Below are positions 29,010 through 37,122 of a DNA stretch of 64,000 bases, piece by piece. The notes beneath the pieces were generated by a model. That model made no database searches. It was not told the DNA's origin and saw only the letters and a program-made list of their open reading frames with translations. This DNA is from Acetobacter pasteurianus subsp. pasteurianus LMG 1262 = NBRC 106471 (GTDB lineage: Bacteria > Pseudomonadota > Alphaproteobacteria > Acetobacterales > Acetobacteraceae), in NCBI RefSeq assembly GCF_000285275.1, contig NZ_CADO01000002.1, forward strand, positions 1-64,000. Reading direction: 5' to 3'. Position 1 is the first letter of the stretch. Every line of letters starts with the position of its first letter. The position numbers and the translations under genes are program-made.

Positions 29010-29615
29010 ATGGCACAGAACACAACTGTTCAGACCGCAGGCCACGACGAACATCACCACGAATCTCCGGTGGTGTTCGGGTTCTGGGTCTATCTGATGA
29101 CGGACTGCATCATCTTCGGTACGCTTTTTGCCGTGTTTGCAGTTCTGCGTAACCAGTTTAACGGTGGCCCAACCGGCCACGAACTGTTCGAATTCGGTGG
29201 GCTTGGGCTGGAAACAGCCCTCCTGCTGGTTTCGTCCATCACTTATGGGTTCGGCATGATTGCCGCCCATAAAAGCCAGGTTTCCAAGGTTATCCTTTGG
29301 CTTGGTGTTACCTTCCTGCTTGGCCTTGGCTTTGTGGGGCTGGAACTGCGTGAATTTGCGCACATGATCGCAGAAGGCGCCGGTCCGGATCGCAGTGCAT
29401 TCCTGTCTGCGTTCTTTACGCTGGTGTCTACTCACGGTCTGCATGTCACGTGTGGTCTGATCTGGATTGTTACCCTGATCGCTCAGCTGATGGGTACGAC
29501 TGAAATTCCGGAACGTATGATGAATAAGCTCACTTGCCTGAGCCTGTTCTGGCACTTCCTGGATATCGTCTGGATCTGCGTTTTCACCTATGTCTATCTG
29601 GCGAGCATGATCTGA
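29010..29615 (+). CDS. cyoC: Cytochrome ubiquinol oxidase subunit III
   Basis: 201 residues with five membrane helices after a His-rich cytoplasmic head (HDEHHHESPVV). The family elements FGFWVYLMTDCIIFGTLFAVFAVL, GRSAFLSAFFTLVSTHGLHV-type segments and LSLFWHFLDIVWICVFTYVYL are evident. Subunit III supports assembly and stability of the oxidase. It starts one base after the cyoB stop, and its own stop shares a base with the cyoD start (TGATG). Confidence 0.97.
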   Translation: MAQNTTVQTAGHDEHHHESPVVFGFWVYLMTDCIIFGTLFAVFAVLRNQFNGGPTGHELFEFGGLGLETALLLVSSITYGFGMIAAHKSQVSKVILWLGVTFLLGLGFVGLELREFAHMIAEGAGPDRSAFLSAFFTLVSTHGLHVTCGLIWIVTLIAQLMGTTEIPERMMNKLTCLSLFWHFLDIVWICVFTYVYLASMI

Positions 29616-29947
29616 TGAGCAATCCGCATACATCCTCCTCAGGCGAGAGCCACGGTAGCGTATCTTCTTACATTATCGGGTTTGTTCTTGCCGTTGTCCT
29701 GACGGTCCTGTCGTTTGGCGTGGTGATGAGCCATAGCCTTTCGCCAGCCGGCACTCTGGCTGCTGTTTCAGCTCTCGCTCTGGTTCAGGTTCTGGTGCAT
29801 CTGCACTACTTCCTGCACATGGGCGGAGACTCCGAACAGCGCTGGAACAACATGTGCTTTGTTTTCACCGTTGCTTTCGTGGCCATCCTGATTGTTGGTT
29901 CGGTGTTCATTATGAACAACACCGCGCTGCATATGATGTCCCGCTAA
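29615..29947 (+). CDS. cyoD: Cytochrome ubiquinol oxidase subunit IV
   Basis: 110 residues from ATG 29615, which overlaps the cyoC stop as TGATG. A longer upstream frame runs inside cyoC and is not used. Three membrane helices; the second ends with the family motif LVQVLVHLHYFLHM, and WNNMCFVFTVAFVAILIVGS makes the third. CyoD assists copper-site assembly and stability of the complex. It is the last gene of the operon and is followed by a strong terminator. No cyoE (heme O synthase) follows, so that gene must be elsewhere. Confidence 0.96.
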   Translation: MSNPHTSSSGESHGSVSSYIIGFVLAVVLTVLSFGVVMSHSLSPAGTLAAVSALALVQVLVHLHYFLHMGGDSEQRWNNMCFVFTVAFVAILIVGSVFIMNNTALHMMSR

Positions 29948-29999
29948 TATGGTGAGGTTTCTACCGCCGCGTTAAGTGGCGGTGGGAAAGCAAGCTGAA

Positions 30000-30038
30000 A
30001 AAAGCCCCTGTAGCTATAATGGCTACAGGGGCTTTTTT
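30000..30038 (+). terminator. Terminator of the cyoABCD operon
   Basis: Fifteen-base perfect stem AAAAGCCCCTGTAGC / GCTACAGGGGCTTTT around TATAATG, followed by further T. A smaller hairpin ACCGCC/GGCGGT sits just upstream (29963-29983). Confidence 0.93.
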
Positions 30039-30161
30039 ATTGATCATGTCTTTCTGACAGATCTGTGCAGGGTATCTGGTATCTACGGCTACCCGCCGCC
30101 ATACGGGCTTTGGATGAAGCATGGAACATCCAAGCTTAAGCGCGCATTAGGTTCTGGGCAC

Positions 30162-30196
30162 AAAAAAAATGGTGCCAGCCTAAGGCCGACACCATT
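30162..30196 (-). terminator. Terminator of fdxA
   Basis: Read on the minus strand, AAATGGTG and CACCATTT pair around a loop that itself contains GGCC-TTA-GGCT, and eight T follow. It lies about 28 bases beyond the fdxA stop. Confidence 0.88.
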
Positions 30197-30223
30197 TCTC
30201 CAAACCCAAGTAAATAAGGGTTC

Positions 30224-30556
30224 TCAGTCTTTCTGCGGATTGGGGGAAAGCAGCTCTGTTTTGTTAGGCTTGTCTTTCCATTCTTCCGCATCGGCCGGGG
30301 GCGTGCCCTTGCGTGTAATGTTTGGCCACTGGGTGGCGTATTTTGCGTTGATTTCTGCCCACGCTGCTGCACGGTCGTCGCTATCAGGGAAAATGGCTTC
30401 GGCGGGGCATTCAGGCTCACACACGCCGCAGTCAATGCATTCATCTGGGTTGATGACCAGAAAGTTTTCACCAGCGTAGAAGCAGTCAACGGGGCAGACT
30501 TCCACACAGTCCATGAATTTGCAGCGGATGCAGTTTTCAGTGACCACGTAGGTCAT
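30224..30556 (-). CDS. fdxA: Seven-iron ferredoxin (3Fe-4S/4Fe-4S)
   Basis: 110 residues from the second in-frame ATG (30554-30556), which has GGAG six bases upstream; the first ATG directly abuts that site. The N-terminal half carries cluster ligands: [19 protein letters not shown], then [17 protein letters not shown]. The pattern with a modified first motif is that of FdxA proteins holding one 3Fe-4S and one 4Fe-4S cluster. The C-terminal third is the usual charged extension ([15 protein letters not shown]). In many alphaproteobacteria fdxA lies next to a Suv3-like helicase, as here. It is a soluble low-potential electron carrier. Confidence 0.95.
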   Translation of the reverse strand: MTYVVTENCIRCKFMDCVEVCPVDCFYAGENFLVINPDECIDCGVCEPECPAEAIFPDSDDRAAAWAEINAKYATQWPNITRKGTPPADAEEWKDKPNKTELLSPNPQKD

Positions 30557-30726
30557 TGCCATCTCCGAAAATATCTGGCGGTGGAGGAGGGGCTCTCACC
30601 GCGTGGGGTCAGATGGCAGTACCGTTATATAGAAGCCTGCCACCAAGGATGGCGCAGATATGAGGCGCTTTTTGCCTAATGGCAACCCGCCTGTGTAAGG
30701 AGGGCAGCTTTCTTTTTATAACAGAG

Positions 30727-33315
30727 CTAGGGTTGGTGGTGTTGCCGAAGCGTTGCCAGCACAGCAAAGGGGCTGTTGTGGTTATATTTTTCTGGCTGAA
30801 CCCTGCCTGTACGCTTTTTTGAGTGTTTCCGATTTTTTACAGTTTTCTGGGGGATAATCAGAAAAGGAGCGGGTGGTCCTGCGTGTGTATCCGGTAAAAT
30901 CTGGGGTTTTTGGACATGTAACCCAAGGCTGCGCAAAATGCCCGGAAGAATAGCCTTTTTCACACCCAACCGAGAGGCAAAGAAATTCGGAATCTGCCGT
31001 GATCCGTGTGAAATCAGGGAAACAGATTCCGCATACAGCGCAGCAGCAATATCGAGTCGGATTAAAGTACCTTCAGAAATAATCCACCCAAGCTGCATGA
31101 GAAGAGATTTCTGAGGCGCTGTGAGCAAAGCAGGCACAGGGGCAGAAACGGCACCCGTGCGTGGCAGCTCTGGCAAAACAATACCGGAGTGTAAGCTTAA
31201 CAAAAGTGCACGCAAAGCCATGGAGCCAGGGCGCATCATTTTACTACAAAACACAGTATTTTTCTGTTGGGTGATGTGAAGGCGCTTCAGTATGTGTCTG
31301 GCAGATGCAGGCAGAGTGGAAAGATGCGGTACCTCCGCTACGCCACCATTTTCTACCAGCATATGCACCATGCCGCGGAGTAACGGTTGATCTGCAACTG
31401 CTTTTTCAGCCCGAAAGAGCGGTGCCAGCTCTTTGTGGATGTATGCATCAACAAAGGCAGCCAGCCGTTGCCGGATTTTTTCTTTCTGACCGGGTTCCAG
31501 AAATTCTGCCTCGCGCACTTCAATAACTGGGTGCAGCACATCTGCCCCGGCTTGCAAACGCGCAATCGTATCCTCCTGCCAGTTGAGTGCACCATTTTGC
31601 AGGTTCAGCGTTATTTCCGTGTCTGGCGCTTGTAGGAACTGGGAAACCCGATAGGGAATCTGGTTACGGGCTGCTCTGCGGGCTGCTTTGAGAATGAGTT
31701 TCTGATCAGACTGTGCCGCTTCGGGGTCTGGGGTAAAGCTGAAACCCCGCATATGGCCCACAGCATGCCCTTCCACGCTGACTTCACCCGTACGGGTAAT
31801 TGCGGAAAGCAAAGGGGTGGTGTCTGCTTCTTCCAAGCGCCGTGCCAAGCTTGCTGCACGTTTATCTACAAAGCGCGTTGTCAGGCGTTCATGTAATACG
31901 TCGGAAAGAGCATCTTCCAGCCTTAGGGTATGGTTACGCCAATGCGCAGCGTTTTCTACCCAATCCGGTCTGGCAGAAACGTAAGACCACGTGCGGATGC
32001 CCATAAGGCGCTGCATCAGAACATCAATATCCCCTTCCAACTGTTCCAGATTGGCAAGGCGAGATTTCATCCAGGCAGAAGGCAGGTGCCCTTTTTGGGC
32101 AAGCAGAGTGAAAATTTGCTCACACAGCCGAATATGGCTGTCTTCCCCCAATTTGCGAAAATCTGGAATCTGGCACACCTCCCATAATAGCTGGGTGCGC
32201 GCAGGTGTGTGGGCCAGTTTTTGCACCGTAGCATTTTGCATGAGCGCAGAGAGTGCCAATAAATCAGATGCAGGGGCTGCAGATTTCAGGCAGCGGTCAG
32301 GGGGCTTTTGGCACAAGCTGGCATAAAGTGTGCTGGGAGACGTAAAATTGAGCTTGCTGTTGCGCCACCACAAAAAAGGTAGCGGTTCAAAATGGTGGGT
32401 TTCAATAGCCTCCACCATCCCTTCGGGAAAGGCAGGACATTCCCCAGTTGTGCCAAAAGTGCCGTCCTGCGTACCTCGGCCAGCGCGGCCTGCAATCTGT
32501 GCGGCTTCTGCTGGGGTAAGCAGCCGGTTTCTGTAACCATCAAACTTGCAGATATTGGCAAAGGCAATGTGCCGGATATCCATATTCAACCCCATGCCAA
32601 TGGCATCGGTTGCTACCAGATAATCCACCTCTCGGTTTTGGTAGAGGGCTACCTGCGCATTGCGGGTGCGGGGTGAAAGTTGGCCCATTACCACAGCACA
32701 GCCCCCGCGCTTGCGGCGTATAAGTTCTGCAATAGCGTAAACTTCGGCCATGGAAAAAGCCACAATGGCCGTACGCGCAGGCAGACGCGATAGGCGCATA
32801 TGCCCTGTATATGTCAGGTTGGAAAGGCGCGGGCGTGTGTCTATTTCTATGTCGCGGATCAGGCTTTTCAGCAGCGGCGCAATGGTTTCTGCGCCCAAAA
32901 AAAGCGTTTCAGACCGCCCGCGTGCATTTAAAAGCCGATCCGTAAAAACATGGCCGCGCTCGGGGTCCGCACATAGCTGAATTTCATCTACGGCAACAAA
33001 TTCTACCTTACGATCAGATGGCATGGCCTCCACTGTGCAAGAAAACCAGCGGGCCTGTGGTGGGATGATTTTTTCTTCACCTGTGATCAGCCCAACAGAG
33101 CGCACGCCCTTCAGCTTGACCATGCGTTCGTAGTTTTCACGCGCCAGCAGCCGGAGCGGAAAGCCGATCATGCCAGAGGAATGGGCCAGCATCCGTTCCA
33201 GCGCCAGATGTGTTTTTCCGGTGTTTGTGGGGCCCAGAATGGCCCGCACGGGAGCATCGTCCTGCATAGATGCGTGATGAGCGGCAGCAGCCATACGGCG
33301 GGAAGAAACCATCAT
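30727..33315 (-). CDS. Suv3-like DExH RNA helicase (first of two)
   Basis: 862 residues. Walker A is GPTNTGKT at 28-35, followed by GFPLRLLARENYE, and the Walker B/DEIQ box is at 109-113. Motif VI-type segments VATDAIGMGLNMDIRH and QIAGRAGRG are present. The spacing and the LITGEEKI segment are those of mitochondrial SUV3 and its alphaproteobacterial relatives, which unwind RNA for degradation. The C-terminal 400 residues are helical and end in a Lys/Arg-rich tail (KTVKNRKHSKKRTGRVQP). It is encoded upstream of fdxA on the same strand with a 165-base gap. In other alphaproteobacteria I recall an S4-domain RNA-binding gene between the two; it is missing here. The first ATGs (33315, 33312) are not clearly separable. 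Confidence 0.9.
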   Translation of the reverse strand: MMVSSRRMAAAAHHASMQDDAPVRAILGPTNTGKTHLALERMLAHSSGMIGFPLRLLARENYERMVKLKGVRSVGLITGEEKIIPPQARWFSCTVEAMPSDRKVEFVAVDEIQLCADPERGHVFTDRLLNARGRSETLFLGAETIAPLLKSLIRDIEIDTRPRLSNLTYTGHMRLSRLPARTAIVAFSMAEVYAIAELIRRKRGGCAVVMGQLSPRTRNAQVALYQNREVDYLVATDAIGMGLNMDIRHIAFANICKFDGYRNRLLTPAEAAQIAGRAGRGTQDGTFGTTGECPAFPEGMVEAIETHHFEPLPFLWWRNSKLNFTSPSTLYASLCQKPPDRCLKSAAPASDLLALSALMQNATVQKLAHTPARTQLLWEVCQIPDFRKLGEDSHIRLCEQIFTLLAQKGHLPSAWMKSRLANLEQLEGDIDVLMQRLMGIRTWSYVSARPDWVENAAHWRNHTLRLEDALSDVLHERLTTRFVDKRAASLARRLEEADTTPLLSAITRTGEVSVEGHAVGHMRGFSFTPDPEAAQSDQKLILKAARRAARNQIPYRVSQFLQAPDTEITLNLQNGALNWQEDTIARLQAGADVLHPVIEVREAEFLEPGQKEKIRQRLAAFVDAYIHKELAPLFRAEKAVADQPLLRGMVHMLVENGGVAEVPHLSTLPASARHILKRLHITQQKNTVFCSKMMRPGSMALRALLLSLHSGIVLPELPRTGAVSAPVPALLTAPQKSLLMQLGWIISEGTLIRLDIAAALYAESVSLISHGSRQIPNFFASRLGVKKAILPGILRSLGLHVQKPQILPDTHAGPPAPFLIIPQKTVKNRKHSKKRTGRVQPEKYNHNSPFAVLATLRQHHQP

Positions 33316-33426
33316 GCAAACATCGTCGGCTGCCGCGTGTGGAAAAGCAAGCCATCAGATGCCATTATCCTTACAGACGGAAATATGCTGGCAGGCAGTT
33401 TGCCTGAAAGCGAAGGGAGAAATGTT

Positions 33427-34863
33427 ATGCCTGTTCGTGAAGCCGATTGTCTGGTTGTGTCCCGCCGAGGAAGCAAGGTGCGCACTGTTCATGCTGTTCG
33501 CCCTTCGGATCAAGCGGTTTTGGGCTCATGGATAGGGGAACAGGCAGCGGCTTTTGCAGAAAACTGCGGCTTTAAGGCGCGTCCGGGCCAACTGGTAATG
33601 GTTCCAGATACAAATGGTGTGCCAACAGCGCTGTTTGGGGTGCCCGAAAAAGATGTGGTGGACCCATTTGTTTTTGGGGCTTTGGCACAAGATCTGCCAG
33701 CAGGAGACTGGCGGGTGGAAGCACCGGATGACATTGCGCGGCATGATGTCATTTTGGGTTTCTGCCTTGGGGCGTATCAGTATGGGCTGAAATCTGCATC
33801 TGCCAAAAAACCCACAATACGGTTGGTGGTCACGGCGCAGGAACGTGCAAGCGTGGCATCGGAAATGGCGCGTTCTATCTGGCTTGCGCGTGATCTGATC
33901 AATACGCCCGCCAATTTGTTGGGGCCCTCAGATTTGGCACGAGCAGCCAAAACGGTGCTCAAGGAATTTGGTGCCCATGTAGACGTTATAAAAGGTGCTG
34001 CGCTGGATAAAGCCTACCCTTTGCTGGCGCATGTAGGGAATGGATCAGACCGTGGCCCTCGCGTGGTGGTGGCGCAGTGGCAGGGCAGCACGGCAGATAA
34101 AAAAGCACCGCTGATTTCTTTGGTGGGTAAGGGCGTGTGCTTTGATAGCGGGGGGTACGATCTCAAACCCTCCAGCGGCATGCTACGCATGAAAAAGGAT
34201 ATGGGCGGGGCAGCAACAGTTCTGGCACTTGCCCGCCTGATTATGACGCAGGATCTGCCCATAAGGTTGGAAGTGCGGCTGGGGTGTGTGGAAAACAGTG
34301 TTTCCGGCCATGCCATGCGCCCGTTGGATGTAGTGCGCAGCCGTTCTGGCCTGACGGTGGAAATTGGCAACACAGATGCAGAAGGCCGCTTGGTTTTGTG
34401 TGACCTGCTGCATGAAGCCGGGGAACAGAAACCAGACCTGTTGTTGGATGTTGCAACCCTAACCGGGGCCGCGCGTGTGGCGCTGGGGCCAGATTTGCCT
34501 GCCCTGCTGTGTAATGATGAAGCTGTTTCCAAGGTATTTCTGGAGGCAGGGCAGCAGGAAGCAGACCCCATGTGGCGCTTGCCTTTGTGGCAAGGATACC
34601 GCGAATGGTTGGGAAGTTCTGTTGCAGATCTCAGTAATATTTCATCAAGACCTATGGCAGGCGCGATTACTGCCGGTTTATTTCTTGAACGATTTGTAAA
34701 TCCAGATCAGCGCTGGGTGCATATCGACAGTTATGCCTGGAATGACAGTTCTCGCCCAGGGCGGCCAAAAGGTGGGGATTCTCCAGGGGTTCGGGCCATT
34801 TTCAAAACCATTACGAAGCTTTTTTGTGAAGAACAAAATGCCGATGCCACAAAGGTGTCATAA
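33427..34863 (+). CDS. Leucyl aminopeptidase family protein (peptidase M17)
   Basis: 478 residues from ATG 33427, with GGGAG nine bases upstream. Longer in-frame starts overlap the divergent helicase gene. The catalytic C-terminal domain is complete: VGKGVCFDSGGYDLKPS with the first metal-binding Lys and Asp, MKKDMGGAATV with the next Asp, and NTDAEGRLVLCDLL with the Asp/Glu pair and the catalytic Arg. M17 enzymes are dimanganese/zinc hexamers that release N-terminal residues from peptides. The N-terminal domain (about 1-150) is less conserved. It stands alone, divergent from the helicase. Confidence 0.94.
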   Translation: MPVREADCLVVSRRGSKVRTVHAVRPSDQAVLGSWIGEQAAAFAENCGFKARPGQLVMVPDTNGVPTALFGVPEKDVVDPFVFGALAQDLPAGDWRVEAPDDIARHDVILGFCLGAYQYGLKSASAKKPTIRLVVTAQERASVASEMARSIWLARDLINTPANLLGPSDLARAAKTVLKEFGAHVDVIKGAALDKAYPLLAHVGNGSDRGPRVVVAQWQGSTADKKAPLISLVGKGVCFDSGGYDLKPSSGMLRMKKDMGGAATVLALARLIMTQDLPIRLEVRLGCVENSVSGHAMRPLDVVRSRSGLTVEIGNTDAEGRLVLCDLLHEAGEQKPDLLLDVATLTGAARVALGPDLPALLCNDEAVSKVFLEAGQQEADPMWRLPLWQGYREWLGSSVADLSNISSRPMAGAITAGLFLERFVNPDQRWVHIDSYAWNDSSRPGRPKGGDSPGVRAIFKTITKLFCEEQNADATKVS

Positions 34864-35018
34864 AAGAAGAGGTAATATGTTTTTATTAATACTTTAAAAG
34901 AGTCGTTTCGCCTCCTATATGAAATCTCAAGGGGATTCGTTCCGTAACAGGAAGCGGGAATATGTCGCTTTATCTTGAGAGATCAGGAAAAGCGTGCAGC
35001 AAAAGGAAAGTGAAGCTT

Positions 35019-35435
35019 ATGCCTCAGGCAGCAGAAAAAACAGAGGATCTGGCAAAAACCCTGCGGGACACCATTGTGTCTTTGGTGCGTGGAGATGCTC
35101 CAGATCTGTCCGCTCGCCAATTGGCTGTGTTTTTGACATGCTATCTGGATGAAACCGGCCATACCGTACGTGGTTTGGCTGCCAGCCTGAATGTTTCCAA
35201 GCCAGCTATTACGCGCGCTCTGGACCGGCTGAGTGAGCTTGATCTGGCACGCCGTAAGGTAGATCCGCTGGATCGTCGTTCCGTGCTGGTGCAGCGTACG
35301 CCTAAAGGTGCTGCTTACCTGAAGGAAATTCGCACCATTATGGGTGAAACTGTAGAAAACGCGGCCCGCAAGGCCCAGCGTTCTGCAGAGCGTGAACCCG
35401 CTGCCCGCCGTGTGCGCCGTGTGATGGCTGCCTGA
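35019..35435 (+). CDS. MarR-family winged-helix transcriptional regulator
   Basis: 138 residues from ATG 35019, with AAGGAAAG nine bases upstream. A frame 57 bases longer (ATG 34962) adds a basic stretch without family similarity. The core is a MarR winged helix: LSARQLAVFLTCYLDETGHTVRGLAASLNVSKPAITRALDRL forms the helix-turn-helix in two parts, and ARRKVDPLDRRSVLVQRTPKG forms the wing with the DxRS motif. The C-terminal tail is Arg/Ala-rich. MarR proteins usually sense small phenolic or oxidising ligands and act on neighbouring genes. The adjacent genes give no obvious target. Confidence 0.9.
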   Translation: MPQAAEKTEDLAKTLRDTIVSLVRGDAPDLSARQLAVFLTCYLDETGHTVRGLAASLNVSKPAITRALDRLSELDLARRKVDPLDRRSVLVQRTPKGAAYLKEIRTIMGETVENAARKAQRSAEREPAARRVRRVMAA

Positions 35436-35505
35436 GTTTTAGCTGCTACGTCCAGCTTGAAACTTTTACAGGTAGGAAACGTTTTTTCTTCACGGTTTTC
35501 TGAAA

Positions 35506-35543
35506 AGCCTGCTGCTTTATATTAAAGTAGCAGGCTGATTTTT
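35506..35543 (+). terminator. Terminator of the marR-like gene
   Basis: Fourteen-base stem AGCCTGCTGCTTTA / TAAAGTAGCAGGCT (one G-T pair) with a 3-base loop, followed by GATTTTT. Confidence 0.88.
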
Positions 35544-35575
35544 CAGCCTAACCAACAAGAAGAAAGGAACGTTTC

Positions 35576-36022
35576 ATGCGATTTTCTTCATTTTTTGCCG
35601 CAGCAGCGCTTGCGGCATCAGCCAGTTTTATTCCTGTTGCTCATGCTGAAGATGCCATGGGCTCACCCACTGCTACGGTTACCATTACGGCAAGATCAGC
35701 CGATATTGGCGTAGGTTATACATGGGGTGGTGGCAGGCTGCGTTACGGCGGAAAAACGTATAAGTTTTCCATTACCGGCGGCACAATTGCTGCCGTTGGC
35801 TATTCAAAAATTGAAGGCAAAGGTACCGTTTATAATCTGCATCGTCTGTCAGATTTTAATGGGACTTATGGTGCTGCTCATGGTGAAGCAACGCTGGGCC
35901 AAGGTTTGGGTGGTGCCGTTCTGGAAAACAAGAATGGCGTACGTATTAAAATCGAAACCATTTCCCAAGGTGCTCGGCTTGCCGGTTCTGCACAGGGTCT
36001 GACCCTGACGTTGGAAAAATAA
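35576..36022 (+). CDS. Small exported protein of unknown function
   Basis: 148 residues, preceded by AAGGAA. A Sec signal peptide is obvious (MRFSSFFAAAALAASASFIPVAHA, cut near residue 24). The mature domain of about 120 residues looks all-beta: VTITARSADIGVGYTWGGGRL, the repeated YGGKTYKFSI, GKGTVYNLHRLSDFNGTY, GLGGAVLENKNGVRI and a closing LTLTLEK. I recall similar small periplasmic proteins with the GVGYTWG and VYNL-DFxGTY pattern in proteobacteria, none with an established role. It has no cysteine and no enzymatic motif. It is tail to tail with the WecA-like gene, 9 bases away. Confidence 0.8.
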   Translation: MRFSSFFAAAALAASASFIPVAHAEDAMGSPTATVTITARSADIGVGYTWGGGRLRYGGKTYKFSITGGTIAAVGYSKIEGKGTVYNLHRLSDFNGTYGAAHGEATLGQGLGGAVLENKNGVRIKIETISQGARLAGSAQGLTLTLEK

Positions 36023-36031
36023 AAGTGGTCT

Positions 36032-37057
36032 TTACCACGTGCCAACAGGGTGTTGGCGCGTGCGTAAAACGGCAAAACCTGTCCATACAAGTTGGGGCAC
36101 GCACACAAGTATAAAAGCCGTTATACTTCCCGCTATAATCGGCATTGGGGCTACAAAACAGCTCACCATCATACCCCAAAGTGTGAAGGTCCATTCCATA
36201 AGAGAAATGGCAGGGGCGTATATGCCGCTCCGGTGTAACACCTGGTACAAATGCCCACGATGCGCCTGCACTAGGGAATGTCCGGCCAATTTGCGGCGGA
36301 TAAGCGTAAAAATCACATCATAAATCAACGGGAACAGCAGTGCAGGCCCAACAACCCATCCAGAGGGTAGTGGAGAATGTGCTGCGGTATACAGGGCTGC
36401 GGCTCCAGCCAGTAACCCACATCCTTGGCTTCCTACATCACCTAGAAAAATACGTGCGTTTGGGAAATTGAAAGGCAGAAAACCTGCCAGACAAAAAACC
36501 ATGAGCAATGCAGGCCAGCGTAAGGCGGGCACTCCCAGATAAGTGGCTGCTGCGGCCATGCATAATGCTGCAACACATAAACAGCCAGAAATCAGCCCAT
36601 TTAACCCATCCATAAAGTTGACGGCATTGGTGATAAATATCAGCCACAATACAGAAAGAACGGCCCCAACAATTGGCGTGGGCCAAGGCAGAGCAATGCC
36701 TCCAGCTACAATTATGCAGGCAGCGGCACATTGTGCTGCAAATTTAATGGCGGGGGACCACTGATAAATATCATCCAGCCATGAAACGGCACACAATAAC
36801 AAAGTTGCAGCGGCCAACGTGCAGGCTGAGAAAGAAAAAAGTGACTGGCCAGTAACATACATAAGAACCGGCAAAACACCTGCAAAAGCAAGCATTACGC
36901 CTATGCCGCCCCCTTTGGGTGTAGGCGTATCATGGGCGCTGCGGTGGCCCGGCGTATCCATAACGGCAAGCCCGATCATGCCACGCACAAGACAGGCAGA
37001 AAGAGCACAGGCACCTAAAAGGCAAAAAATTGCCACACAGGAAAAAGAAAAAGACAT
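36032..37057 (-). CDS. Undecaprenyl-phosphate glycosyl-1-phosphate transferase (WecA/MraY family)
   Basis: 341 residues from ATG 37055-37057, chosen because the longer frame overlaps the divergent dehydratase gene and adds no membrane segment. About ten membrane helices. Catalytic signatures of polyprenyl-phosphate HexNAc-1-P transferases are present: KGGGIGV near 49-54, D95-D96 in SWLDDIYQW, N147-x2-D150 in NAVNFMDGLNGL, FLGDVGSQG, and HRGHLYQ in the last cytoplasmic loop. The enzyme starts a lipid-linked glycan by loading a sugar phosphate on undecaprenyl phosphate. Divergence from a PglF-like dehydratase and an aminotransferase implies a modified amino sugar as substrate. Confidence 0.92.
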   Translation of the reverse strand: MSFSFSCVAIFCLLGACALSACLVRGMIGLAVMDTPGHRSAHDTPTPKGGGIGVMLAFAGVLPVLMYVTGQSLFSFSACTLAAATLLLCAVSWLDDIYQWSPAIKFAAQCAAACIIVAGGIALPWPTPIVGAVLSVLWLIFITNAVNFMDGLNGLISGCLCVAALCMAAAATYLGVPALRWPALLMVFCLAGFLPFNFPNARIFLGDVGSQGCGLLAGAAALYTAAHSPLPSGWVVGPALLFPLIYDVIFTLIRRKLAGHSLVQAHRGHLYQVLHRSGIYAPAISLMEWTFTLWGMMVSCFVAPMPIIAGSITAFILVCVPQLVWTGFAVLRTRQHPVGTW

Positions 37058-37122
37058 GAAAAGACAGTCGTCCGGTTGAGCCGCTTCTAGGATGGCAGGT
37101 GCTACGCTATAGGTGCAAGATA

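Noticed and set aside
27296-29023. 575-codon frame on the minus strand opposite cyoB
   Set aside because: It is open only because of the strong codon bias of cyoB. The product is His/Gln/Asn-rich with no family features.
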